Program-made: the position numbers and the translations under genes
DNA from: Ornithodoros turicata
Lineage: Eukaryota; Arthropoda; Arachnida; Ixodida; Argasidae
DNA: 64,000 bases
Direction of reading: 5' to 3'
NCBI RefSeq assembly: GCF_037126465.1
Contig: NC_088210.1
Coordinates: 13,104,011-13,168,010 of the forward strand
In this document: positions 53,384 to 63,978 of the stretch, one piece after another
Numbering within the stretch: position 1 is the stretch's first letter
How the letters are laid out: every line of letters begins with the position of its first letter
The notes under the pieces: generated by a model
Databases searched by the model: none
Seen by the model: only the letters and a program-made list of their open reading frames with translations
What the model was told of the DNA's origin: nothing

Positions 53384-54535
53384 AGAAAGCCTGCGCGCTC
53401 GTCGACGTGACGTAACAACTTTAGAGTCGACCAATCAGGATCGTGCTTTCAACGGCGGTAGCCAATCACGAACGTGCTTTAAGCGATCGCGGCCATGAAG
53501 AAGAACCACCGTCGTCTGCGAGTTGTGATTGAACGTCCTCGCGTACTACATGGGAAAATTTGGAAATAAAGCGCAACACGGTCCCAATCTTTCTCGAAAC
53601 TGATTTTCTCGAAAGCGTCTTGCACAAAATATTTAGGTCTGCAGGTTCCAGGTCAGGGATGGGCACTATTTAAATACATTGTAATTAACATACTATTTAA
53701 AATATAAATACATGTATTTATATTTTGTATTTAAATACAGACTCGAAAAATGTATTTATAATTATATTTAAATACCAATTATTGGGTGTTTATTCTTGTA
53801 AATACTTTATAAATAGCTCTAAATACAGAATATACTGACTCATGTCTTAAAGTTGCCGTGCATTTGACCTTTCGGGATGAAGGGCGAGTTTGGGGCGCAG
53901 TGTTTGAGCTAGAGTGCATGCGACAAACCATTTTAGACGGCGAGTTTCTCGCTGTTGTTGCGGACAATGGTCGCGGCTGATTACTACCTTGTTGTACGAA
54001 GCATCTTCATCAAATTTAATACAAGCCTTTGTTCAGTGGCACCTGTGGAGATGCTGTTTTCCTTTGTTCATCTGATTGTACGGCCAAGCAGAAGACGCTA
54101 AAAGACGCAGTCTTCGAGAAACTTCTAATATTAAAATTGCCATGATAATCTAACAAATAAATGATATTGTTCTTTGCTGATTTGTTGTTATGATCATCGT
54201 TATTTCTGTAATTCCAGATGACATCTTCCTCACTGTATTTATGGTAGTAGTTACGATATTTAAATACTGTATTTATATTTTGTATTTAAATACTCATATG
54301 GAAAAGTATTTATAAAGAGTATTTAAATACCCCTTTCAACAACGTATTTTGTATTTATATTTAAATACTCAAAAAATGTATTTATGCCCATCCCTGTTCC
54401 AGGTGAGCTGCAATCATTTGCCGGTTCTTGAATTCGCAGGACGGTGAATCGCAGTAGCAGACGAATTCTCACGCTTAATTGAAAGAAGGAGAGGAGGCAA
54501 TGCGCAGACTTTCTCTTTCTAGGTGGTGTTGGCTT
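53384..54535 (+). repeat. Dispersed repeat, family D, split by a hAT-like element
   Basis: The left half (53384-53653) has CTCGTCGACGTGACGTAACA, CCAATCACGAACGTGCTTT and GAACGTCCTCGCGTACTAC. The right half (54397-54535) has GAATTCGCAGGACGGTGAAT, GCAGACGAATTCTCAC, GGAGAGGAGGCAATG and TTTCTAGGTGGTGTTGGC. Both match the uninterrupted copy at 57520-57990 in order. A 743-bp hAT-like element lies between them. Confidence 0.78.
53646..54404. mobile_element. hAT-like element with TATTTAAATAC subterminal arrays
   Basis: The 743-bp element (53654-54396) has the perfect 8-bp duplication TTCCAGGT at 53646-53653 and 54397-54404. The ends are CAGGGATGGGC and its complement GCCCATCCCTG. TATTTAAATAC, TATTTATATTT and TATTTAAATA words fill the first 170 bp and last 150 bp. 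The centre (53830-54230) is different and lacks a transposase-length frame. Confidence 0.94.
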
Positions 54536-56231
54536 CGGGTGCGTATTTTCCTGATTCTTTGATGTTTGAAGTTGAACGTGATGGGTTGCAGAATCATCGA
54601 AATGAGAGTGAACCCCGTCGGAGCAACATCCCGAAGAACCACGTCAAGCGCGAGAAAATGCGGCAAGCGGTAGCTTTTAGTGACGAGAGGGATAATGCAT
54701 TCACTGTCGGAGCCTCTGGGTGTCAGCGCTCGCTTCATGACGTCGCGTCGGGCGCCATCAAGGGGGCACCAGACATTAATAGCGAAAATTGAGAGCGCGA
54801 GGCATGCTTCTATTCTCATGGTCGTCTTGATCGATTGATTGATTGATTGATTGGTTAAAAGAAAAAATGTCGTCTTCGTTACAATGTTAACGCTCGTCGT
54901 TAGCCTCGTGACAACAATCAAAAGCCCGCATATTTTGATTAAAGAACGTTAGTTGACGAAAACTACGTTCGATTTCAACTACTGAAGCCTTTTCATCAGC
55001 TGCTTCCTTTCTTTTCTTTCTTTTTCTATTTTTTTACACAGCGGACGCAGCTACAATAATAGAATCAACGACCGTTCCTTTGGATAAACGACGCTTATAT
55101 TATTCAAGCGTGTTTAGATGACAACAAATATTTAGAGTGAGAGCTGTACTCGCTCTGAAATGTCCAGTCATTAAGTAACAAGGACTGCAAGACACACAGT
55201 GACGCGGCCTAAGAAAGACAGATCGTCACTCACTGGTGATCATTTATTTATCAGTGCTGAATTTATCCCGATTGCATATGTGATTGAAATTAGTGAGAAA
55301 ACGTAGAGAGACCCCAAAAAACCGGCGGTGCAGAAAAAAACAAAACAAATAAGTAGAAAGAAGTGCGGTTGATATTGGCAATAAAAACGACAGAGGCAAT
55401 AACGGCTACAATGTCCGCTACAGCCGTATAGCAGCCAGCCTGCTGTGCTGCCTCACTTGCTTATAGGACTCTTATATCTGCCAGTGCAGTGCGAATATGT
55501 TTCGACCTTTCCCAGCGTTTCACCTGGCAAATTACTTTCTGTGCTCGCGTTAAGCCCTAGCACAACACAATTTAATCCGCCCTATACGTTTACGCCATGC
55601 CACCGCAAACATTAACCGCAGGAGCCGCGTCTTTTTACGCCTCTCCCTGGGACTACAAGATGAAGTATTATAAAAGCCGCGGGTCCATCAATCTCTTGCA
55701 GAGAGTTGCCATCATAATAGGAACCCCCGTAGAGTTTAAGTAGTCTTACATAATTCTCCGGAAGCTCATATTGCTCCGACGGAGGCCCCTTTTCTGGACG
55801 CAGAATTATTATTATTATTATTATTTTATTTTATTTTTTCAACAGACTAGAGCGGCAAGAGGCTGTAGATGTATTGCAATATGTAAAAAAAAAAGAAAAA
55901 AATAACAACGTCTTCCCAACGTCGTCAAGTCCGCAGCAGGGTTCCCTTCGTCATTACATAAACTCGGGCTCTTCCAAAGCCCGAGCTCCCTGAACCGCTA
56001 ACGGCCTGTCAGTCAACGAGGGCTTTTTCGCTACGCAGGGTATCATGACAAACATAATGGTTACCTCACAGCATTATATTGGAGTAATGGCGCAAGTTGC
56101 CGAAAAGATAAAGAATAAACGTTATTCTTCGTGGCCTAGACCCGGGCTTTTGAGCTCTTATAGAAACGGATTCTCTTTCTTGCGTAAGTGAAGCAACTAG
56201 CTGGCACAGACGTGGGAAAAAGTATGAGAAG

Positions 56232-56262
<31 letters not shown>

Positions 56263-56315
56263 GATGCGGTGATCCCCTGTAGCCGGTCATGATTTCCGCT
56301 CAGTGAAGAAAGTTG
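54536..56315. other. Unassigned sequence with simple repeats
   Basis: (GATT)n at about 54832-54852 followed by AAAAGAAAAAA, an ATT/TTTTA run at 55805-55840 and an (AG)n at 56231-56258. The 148-codon minus frame at 54475-54921 shows no recognised motif. No gene called. Confidence 0.4.
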
Positions 56316-56973
56316 GAAACAACTAGAGTCACTGAATAAGCTTCGCTTCAGAGTATCGACGCTGTGGTCCAAGGGAAAGCAAGAGCGCCATCTTGTCTCC
56401 TACTGCACTGGTACCATCCCCATTTGAGGATCAAAGACAGCTAACATAGTAATGCTCGCTGTGGGATAGAGAATGGTGTATGATTGTTGTGCGATAATCC
56501 GTGTATTGTCAACCATAGAGTCACTAAATAAGCTACGCTTCAGAGTAGCGACACTGAGCAGCCATGTTGTTTCGGATGACCTCCAGCGCCATCCATTTAG
56601 CGCTCTTCGAAGTGTTGTCTTCTTCCACTGCTGAACTTCACCTTCATCTATTTCTACTGCCAAAATAGAGGTGGGGCTGGAGGTCATCCGAAACAACATG
56701 GCGGCTCTCTTTGCCTCAGTGTCGATACTCTGAAGCGTAGCTTATTTAGTGACTCTAGTCAACCAGAGTGTCCCGAGGATGCAAAGGTGGGCTCAAGGCC
56801 GTCAACATGCTGCTCGTAAACGAAAGGAACATTTCACCCGCGCACGACAGATGGCACCGTGCGCGTGCGCGTGGGTAGCATATATGGCGCGGAAACAAGA
56901 TGGCGCATGCTCGAGCTTGGCACTCAGTGTCGATACTCTGAAGCGTGGCTTATTTAGTGACTCTAGGAACCAC
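56316..56973. mobile_element. hAT-like MITE relative, 642 bp, with a MITE nested inside
   Basis: The outer element (56324-56965) starts TAGAGTCACTGAATAAGCTT and ends AAGCGTGGCTTATTTAGTGACTCTA. The flanks GAAACAAC and GGAACCAC match at six of eight positions, an aged duplication. Inside, at 56516-56757, lies a younger MITE of the same family. Confidence 0.78.
56508..56765. mobile_element. hAT-like MITE, copy 2, nested in its relative
   Basis: The 242-bp element (56516-56757) has the same termini as the copy at 367-613 and a perfect 8-bp duplication GTCAACCA on both sides. Its inner, non-palindromic segment is inverted relative to copy 1, as expected if the arms recombined or the element is read from the other end. 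Confidence 0.92.
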
Positions 56974-57266
56974 GAAAGTGCTTGCGACGACGCGTACTAT
57001 TGTCAGCGCGGAGGGCAGTGCCTGTGCTCTACTTACTCTTTCAGCACTCGCATGCCCTGCCTGTGACTGGATTTCTTTCTATTATTTTTGTTTTTGTTTT
57101 TGTGTTTTAAATATCGAATGAGTTTTAATGGTGGGAGTGACCACGGAGTTCGAACGGTCTGCCGTAGCTTTTATCCCTCGCACCATGTACAGGTAGCGCC
57201 ATCTCTCGCAGCGCAGGTGTTCCCGACCAACTTCCCTCTTCACGTGCTACCCCACCGCCACCTATA
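56974..57266. other. Unassigned sequence
   Basis: Nothing recognised. Confidence 0.4.
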
Positions 57267-57513
57267 CACTCTAAAAACATAACTTCACCGCATAACGCGC
57301 TGTGAGCCTGCTATTACCACGCAAATGATATGGGGCCTCTCGATTCGAGGGGAGAGGGGGCGTACGCCTTTTCGTGGCAATTTCATATATCCAAATTACC
57401 ACAAAAAGGCGTACGCCCCCTTCTCTCTCTTCGAATCAGAAGCGAAAACGCTATCATTCGTGGCAATGGTTGGCACATAGCGTGCTATGCCGTGAAGTTC
57501 TGTTTTTAGAGTG
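57267..57513. mobile_element. Palindromic MITE, family A, subfamily B, intact copy
   Basis: The 247-bp element runs from CACTCTAAAAACATAACTTC to GAAGTTCTGTTTTTAGAGTG between two TA dinucleotides. The inner arms have the TTCGAGGGGAGAGGGGGCG and GGCGTACGCCCCCTTCTCTC pair. Together with 44344 it defines the B subfamily. Confidence 0.92.
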
Positions 57514-57519
57514 TAGATA

Positions 57520-57990
57520 GAGCAAGCCCGCTTACTCGTCGACGTGACGTAACAACTAAGAGTCAGCCAATCAGGATCGCGTTTTCAACGGCCGCAGCCA
57601 ATCGTGAACGTGCTTTCAGCGGTCATAGCCATGGACACGAGCCACCGTCAGCCGCATGGGCAGCCATGCACTGTCGTCTGCAAGTAGTGAACGTCCTCGC
57701 GTATTAAATGGGAAAACAAAATAAAGCGCAAAACGGTCCTTTTTGTTTTGTTTTGTTTTCAAAATCGTTTTTTTCTGGAAAGCCTGTTGCACTTCTAGTC
57801 TACAAGTTAAAATTTGTGAAGTTAGCTGAAATAATTTGCCACTTCTTGCATTCGCAGAACAGCGAATCGCGGTTGCAGACGAATTCTGACTTTATGTGGC
57901 CACGTAGCGAAGGAGGGAGAGGAGGCATTGAGCAGGCCTTCTGCATCTAGGTGGCGTCGGGGTATTCCCGCTATACCGGTTTCTCTCTCC
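57520..57990 (+). repeat. Dispersed repeat, family D, reference copy
   Basis: Uninterrupted version of the repeat split at 53384-54535. It has GACGTGACGTAACAACTAAG, AGCCAATCAGGATCGCG, GTGCTTTCAGCGGTCATAGC, CGTCCTCGCGTATTAAATGG, AACAGCGAATCGCGGTTGCA, GGAGGGAGAGGAGGCATTGA and CATCTAGGTGGCGTCGG. I see neither a conserved frame nor clear termini; it may be a non-autonomous DNA element. Confidence 0.65.
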
Positions 57991-58157
57991 CTCGCGCTCG
58001 CTCTTCTACGAGCGCTAATACTATTGGCCGGCATGTCCGGTGACGTAGCACTATATGCAGCATGCACGTCTATGGAGAGCTTACTTGGTGCGCGCTTTTC
58101 GTTCAGTCTGGGACAAGCTTTTGTAGCGCCTACCAGGTCTGGGTCGCAATCTGGTCT

Positions 58158-58420
58158 AGTGAATGTATTGATGATGGTGATGATGGTGGTGGTGGTATAG
58201 GAAAATATGGATATGTTCCTAGCTCTGTTTTATTGTGATTGTAGAGGACGAAGTGCGCATGGAGCACGTGCGAGCCAATAAAGAACGATTTTTGCGTGTG
58301 GTTGTTAACCGGGCTGATCGCTTGTCTCATTCTCTCCCGCTAGGACTATATAAAACAACTTCCGGAAGGATTACGTAAAATACACGGCTAGTAACGTGTT
58401 AACATAACATCTCCTCCTCT
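58158..58420 (-). mobile_element. Possible LTR (weak)
   Basis: On the minus strand a purine tract AGAGGAGGAGA (58407-58417) is followed immediately by TGTTATGTTAACACG. About 120 bp later comes AATAAAACAGAG as a polyadenylation signal, ending in a CACCACC/CATCATC repeat. This is the order expected at the 3' junction of an LTR retrotransposon. I see no second LTR, and the 163-codon frame just upstream on the minus strand (58388-58879) has no recognisable integrase, reverse transcriptase or RNase H motif. Confidence 0.2.
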
Positions 58421-59041
58421 GTCACCTTGAGAAAAGACACAAGTGAAGGTTATGCAGTCTGGCCGATTGAGAGCAGGCCAAACACCCCGCGCCACTGACG
58501 ACATCGAAGGGTCTTCTATCGATCCAGACCAAGGTCTACATGAGCACGCAAGGGAAGAATACACACGCTGATACAGTAATGTTCCGGCTAGGTACTCATG
58601 TATCTCTCTGCAAAACTTGTTCGGTTTCAGTGTGCAACATTTGCGCAATACGTAGTCATGGAATGCATTCGGGATGCGATACATTGAGTAAACAGTAACA
58701 AAGAAGGCGCCGCGGGTTTTCCTAAGGGCAACATCGACTTTCTGCCGCGCAGACGGTACTAAATATTGATAAGGCTTTGAAACGGCGGGAAGCATGATGA
58801 AATGTTGTGCGGTTCCCCTACAGGTACAGAGCTCTGGTGTTTGGAATCGAGACGTCAGCACTCTGAGATGCGTTTCCAATGTTTCTTATGGCCCGTCGGT
58901 TCCGCAGACCGAACGTGGCATCGTGGGACGCACACATATAATATATTCAGGTAGATGAGCAATTCGTAATAAAGCTGCTTACATTGCGGTTCTTTAGGTT
59001 CTTTATGAAACTTGGCATGTTTTTCTGCGGCATCATGTCTT
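58421..59041. other. Unassigned sequence
   Basis: Contains the 163-codon minus frame mentioned in the preceding entry; no domain recognised. Confidence 0.35.
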
Positions 59042-59240
59042 TCGTAACTACAGCTAGACCTCGTTATAACGAAATCGCTAATTTTTTTTTTTTTTTTTTC
59101 ATTTCTTTGAATTCTCTCGATCTGAGGCGAGACGATTTTGACGAGACCTGCATTTCAACGAAATGCAGGCGAAGGGTCCTTTCGGCGAAGGGTCCTCGGT
59201 CCGAATGGTCCTTTCGGGTATTCGAAGGGTCCTACCAGCC
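59042..59240. repeat. Pogo-like end and CGAAGGGTCCT repeats
   Basis: CTAGACCTCGTTATAACGAA at about 59054 resembles the termini of pogo/Tigger elements, but no matching right end is seen. Downstream, GCATTTC/GAAATGC forms a small hairpin and CGAAGGGTCCT or close variants occurs four times between 59170 and 59235. Confidence 0.4.
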
Positions 59241-60794
59241 GACTTGGCATAGTGGAATGGACGAACCGGCGAGCAGCAAGCCAAATTTGACTGTGGCTGA
59301 CCACTCTCACCCCACAAGCAGAAGAAGAAGTGCCGACGAGAGCCCGTATATTAGCCCACATCTCTCTCTGCTTAGAAATTAAACGGCTGCCAACGTCCTC
59401 ACCGCCAGGGTTTGCTTGTTTGTCTGAATACATTTCTTCCAGTTTCCCGCAGTGTCTTCCCGCGCGCTTCCGAGGCTACTATCCTTGCGGCACATCTCTT
59501 TTATCGAATTGACGCTTATATCGAATTTATGTCCACACGTAGAATGCGTTCTACAGTAATGTATGCGTGATTCGGTAATGGGAAGCAAATTAGCCAACGT
59601 GTGTTGAATTCATTTAGCAGGCAACAAATTTATGCACAAAGACCGTTCTCTGAATGTGAATGAAATGTCCCCTGGTGCATCCGCAGAGGGCGCCAGCACC
59701 GCGACACACAGTGCAAACGCGGATGGAAGAGTGTTCCACTGCAGAGGCGTGCTCACGCTAGCAAAAGCAAATTGTTTTATATTTTCTTGTTAGAACACCT
59801 CCAGCGTCAAATGCATTACAGCGGGGAGGGTAACAAGACAATAGAAGGGGTACAATGTTACAGCCACGCCGCATGAATAAACATAATTACCAACAGGGAG
59901 AGATAAACTGCAAGCGCAACTATATCTATGCAACTTCGAATGAAACACGTTAGTGTGATATTCAGAGACAACATTACGAGACAGAAGAACTCATTTCGGT
60001 ACAGTCCATGGGGAAAATAAAAGGTGAAAACGACCCTTCGACACGAACGTTTTTGTAATGATCCACTCTTGAATACATGTAGTCAGGTAGTCATAAATAT
60101 TGGGAAGGATTTAGGACAGTCTGATTATGATATACTGCAATATTTAAAATATCAAGTCTGACATATTTCGCCTACGAACAGCCAGCAAATCCCATCATGC
60201 CATTCGTCTCCGTGACACTTTCTCCATACCCGTATCGTCAACAAACAAATCCAGCAGCAATTTGCTGCAGAACCAATTTTCTCAAATGAATTTTCTCCAT
60301 TTTGCTGGTTGAAACCAAGGAGTTACTGTCCCGTAGAATACTAGCACATTCGAGCACTGGATCCACAAACGAAAAAGTATAACGTTTCTCGTATTTTTGC
60401 GGGAGCTTGATAATGTTTCTAATTAATAATAATATTAATAAATGCACTTTTTATCCGGTGCCAATAAACTACCCGGAGGTCTGGAAAATGGTTCACCGAA
60501 CGTAAGTAAATACAAAAACACAAAGATAAAAACATAACTACACGTAAATACACATCAAATACTAACAGCAAATGTTGTTAAGGGAAAATCTATTATGAAC
60601 GAAATACACAAGCGGTCCTCAGCACACAGTAATTTGATGGCTACACTAAAGGACAATCGGCACGCAAAACACAGGCAATATGTGCACACTATGCAACTAT
60701 ATAACTACTATACAACTATGCACACTATATACATCTAAATTTCATCAGTTGTATAGTCTGTAGGCTAGTCTGTAGGCACTATGCAGGGGCAGGC
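59241..60794. other. Unassigned sequence
   Basis: No gene recognised. Near 60690-60770 short words such as GCACACTATG, CAACTATA and GTCTGTAGGC recur. The Tx1-type LINE on the minus strand stops being recognisable at about 60795, so this side lacks its 3' part. Confidence 0.4.
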
Positions 60795-63094
60795 TTACAT
60801 TAGAAGCCTTAATGCATAATTTTGCACATTTTGTGCATGAAGAAGCATTAATTTTGTTTTATCTTGATTCAACATGCCGCCGGACAGTACAGCATACTCA
60901 TCATACACGTGTAGACCCTCTGCCACTGACGCTATGTCACTGAGAAGCACGGTAACGTCATCCGCGTAGGCCGTTACTTTCCAAGCGCCGGACGCTGGAA
61001 GCGGTAAACCACGAACGCGAACGTTGGTGTCAATGTTCCACAATAGTGGGTCGATCGCCAAGACGAACAAGATTGTGGATAGAGGACACCCCTGTCGGAC
61101 ACCCCTGGCTACTGGGAACTGACGAGAAAAGCTTTGCAGGAGATAGAGACAGCTGCGATGGTTGCTATACAGGCGTCCGATGATGCTGAGTATCCCATCC
61201 GGAAACCCATACGCCCGAAGTACAAAACTGAGGTAAGAGTGAGCGACCCTGTCAAACGCTTTCGCTTGGTCCAGTGATAACAGGCATCCACCTGGATGAG
61301 TAGATGACACAAAGCGGAGGATATCCCGTAGGCCGGACAAAGTGTCGTACATGCTTCTACCTGCTACACTGGACGACTACGAGGGATGAATGATTGACGG
61401 GAGCACGTTCTGGATCTTTTGGCCCAGAGCAGACGTCAGGATTTTGTAGTCGGCGTTCAGAAGGGTGATTGGGCGCCAGTTTTCTGGTTCCGCAGGATCC
61501 CCGTTCTTTTCGGGAAGCAGCACGATATGTCCCAGGCCAAACGATTCGGGGAAAGCATTGCCGCTTATACATGCTTGCAAAACTTGAAAGAAGAAGCGAC
61601 GAATGACGGGCCAGGATGTCGCGTAAAATTCGGGAGGAAGACCGTCTGGGCCGGGACTAGTGCCCGAAGCTGCTCTGCGCACAGCGCAGTCAAGCTCACG
61701 TATTGTTAACGGCCTGTCGGGGAATGCTTGATCGCCCTCAGACAGAACCGGTAATCGAGTGAAAAAATCACTTCCATGGGCACTGTTGACTGGAGTACAT
61801 GCGTAAAGCCTGCGAAAGAAGTTCTCAAATCCGCTGACGACCTCATTTGGATCTTCTGTAGTAGAGGAATTCGGGAGACGGAAAGAGTGGGGTGTTTGTT
61901 GAGAGTCCTGGTTATGATGCACAGAGTGCAGGAAACTTGCAACACCATGGCCTGCAACTGACTGATCTCGGGTGTACTCTTTTCGAGCAGCACCGGGCGG
62001 CAAGTGAATAAGTCTGCGGTGCCGGTCTTGGAGCGTCTCAGGGTACTCTTGCATAAGCGGCGTTAGCGGAGCGCCTCGTAGTACAATTCGTATTTTCGCC
62101 GCAAGCCGATTAAGCAAGGAGCTCCGTTCACGGGCACACCTACAGCCCAAGTTCTGGAAAAGGGGTCGAGCCCAAACCTTGAAGTTTTCCCACTGTTCCG
62201 GCGAAGGAGTACGACCATTGAGGTATTCTGCTATTTTAGTCCTGGCCTCTGCTACAACATCATACAATCAAGCAATGAAGTATCTAGCTTCCATCGCGTA
62301 GCCTGGCCAGTCAGAAACTGGCTGACGTCCAAGGTGAGCAAGGCTGCGCAGTGATCGCTCACATGGACGGCAAGCGCTGATCAGTGGCGACGACTCTGCA
62401 CGCCGAGAGTTGTGATGAGAGGTTGGCAGGAAGATAAAAACGGTCGAGCCGGCTGGATGAATCCGCACGCGACCAGGTATAGCACAGTACAGATTCCCGT
62501 GTAATGCAGGCCAAGCGTCTACGAGGTTATGTTGTGCAACCAGGCGTCTAAGTTCCCGGGCATTCCATGTAGGCCTGCCACGACCACGACCATGCACGTC
62601 TCTATCAGAATCCAACACACAATTAAAGTCACCACTCAGTACTACATTGGATTGCAGCATAAGGCTTCTCATCAGGTTAGTGAAAAATGCGTTGGTCTCG
62701 CTGGCTCTTGCCGGAGCGTAGACGTTAACAAGCCGAAGTTTCCCTTGCCCAATGAAGAAGTCGAAGCACACCACACGTCCGTCGGAGTCATAGCGCGCAA
62801 AACTGTGTCGTAGCAAAGCACGGTTCAGTACAACAACTCCTACACACCACCCTGACGAGCGGAGCCGAAACTAAAATATCCTCGAACATTGTGTGTCTCT
62901 GAAAATCTTGCGACGTCCGCGTAGCGAGTGAAATGAGTCTCTTGCAGCAAAAGTACGTCGCAACTAAATCTCCGTGCGAGGCCGACCACTTCCACTTGCT
63001 TAGCTGGTGAACGGAAGCCTTGCACGTTGAGTGTCATTATGCGTACAGCCATTATCGAGAGAAGAAGTGCAGTAGTACGTGGGTTCACAGCCAT
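60795..63094 (-). pseudogene. LINE ORF2: endonuclease and reverse transcriptase, disrupted
   Basis: ORF2 nicks target DNA and primes reverse transcription. The ATG at 63094 opens a frame with RIMTLNVQGF and LLLQETHF (endonuclease asparagine and glutamate), ending at a TAG at 62840. A shift near 62843 restores VVVLNRALLRHSFARYDSDG, LVNVYAPARAS and VVLSGDFNCVLD. SSRLDRFYLPANL (about 62430-62460) and SDHCAALLTLDV (about 62330-62363) lie in two further frames. From 62267 one frame runs through KVWARPLFQNLGC, SPGPDGLPPEFY (about 61625-61660) and NWRPITLLNADYK. A TAG at 61377-61379 interrupts it, and it continues in frame with LSLDQAKAFDRV, RQGCPLSTILFVLAIDPLL and the catalytic YADD at 60957-60968. 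It stops at 60795. The C-terminal third is missing. Confidence 0.9.
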
Positions 63095-63978
63095 TAGTGG
63101 TCCATCGGGCGAGAGACGTCTTGCGTGCCGGAAGCAGTTCTTCTGGGCTTTTTTTTTCGAGAAGGGCTCCTCCTGCCATGTGGACGGTCGCTGTCACCAG
63201 ACGATGTCTGGTGGACATGCTTTCCGATATCCTCGAGACCGGTGTCACCGGACTCTGAACCATGAAGAGAGTACAGTGAGGTTGATGATTCCCCTGAGGA
63301 AGTTGACATACTGCGATGCAACCTTAATCCACTTGATGATTGATATTTACACCGACTACTTCCAGCCTCGTCATCATCCACCACTTGACGAGGAGGGAAG
63401 ACTGGGTTACTTTCTGACGAGTTACGGTCACATAAGTCCCCGTTTCCACTCACCCTCTCCTGGAGAGCGACTACGCCGCCTGCAGAATGTCGAGCTTGAG
63501 AATGTAAAATGACTGACGCCACCGCCGAAGGAGACGAAGTATCCTCGTCGACATCACCGGGAGGCGCGGTCACAGAACTGTCCGTGGCGGGCACATCACT
63601 ACCAGTAGTTACATCGTTCCTGGGTCGAATGACGTTGGTACCATCGACACTGCTGGGGACAGGAAGCGCAGGAAATTCTGGGCCCGCTAGCGTGGAGGGA
63701 GCAGCAGTAGGCCCCAGTCCAGCTGCAGTAGTGGTTGGCAAGGTCTTCGCACTGGATTGTTCGCCTTTGGCCGCAGAAGAGTACGAGCGTCGCATGACGC
63801 AGTCGACTGTGGCATGATGGGAGCTACACCGAAGACAAGAGGCTTGGCATCCTTCAGTATGGTGACCGAACACGGCGCATCGAATGTGACCTTCAGAGCC
63901 GCATCTGCCGCAAACTTTTTTAATTCCCTTGTAATCGATCAAAGCTCTGTCGATACCAACAGTGAGGAAATTCGGCAC
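63094..63978 (-). pseudogene. LINE ORF1: zinc-knuckle RNA-binding protein (N terminus outside window)
   Basis: ORF1 proteins of this group bind the element RNA to form the retrotransposition particle. From the first usable codon (a GTG at 63978) the protein shows FLTVGIDRALIDYKGIKKVC and a cysteine/histidine cluster at residues 23-60. C23-x2-C26-x4-H31-x2-C34 and C34-x4-H39-x4-C44 overlap; C48-x2-C51-x3-H55-x4-C60 is normal. The overlap suggests an in-frame loss of some residues between two CCHC knuckles. The rest is serine-, glycine- and threonine-rich and ends in a basic RKKKPRR stretch. Upstream the frame meets TGA beside an A9-10 tract (63982-63993), a likely slippage site, so this copy is probably disabled. 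The stop TAA (63096-63094) overlaps the ORF2 ATG. Confidence 0.82.

Noticed and set aside
58388..58879. 163-codon minus frame as a retroviral-type polyprotein end
   Set aside because: No integrase, RNase H or protease motif; the LTR suggestion rests on junction layout only.
62268..62816. Reading 62816-62268 as one intact domain ended by a single in-frame stop
   Set aside because: The endonuclease motifs SSRLDRF and SDHCAALL lie in two other frames, so this part has several frameshifts.
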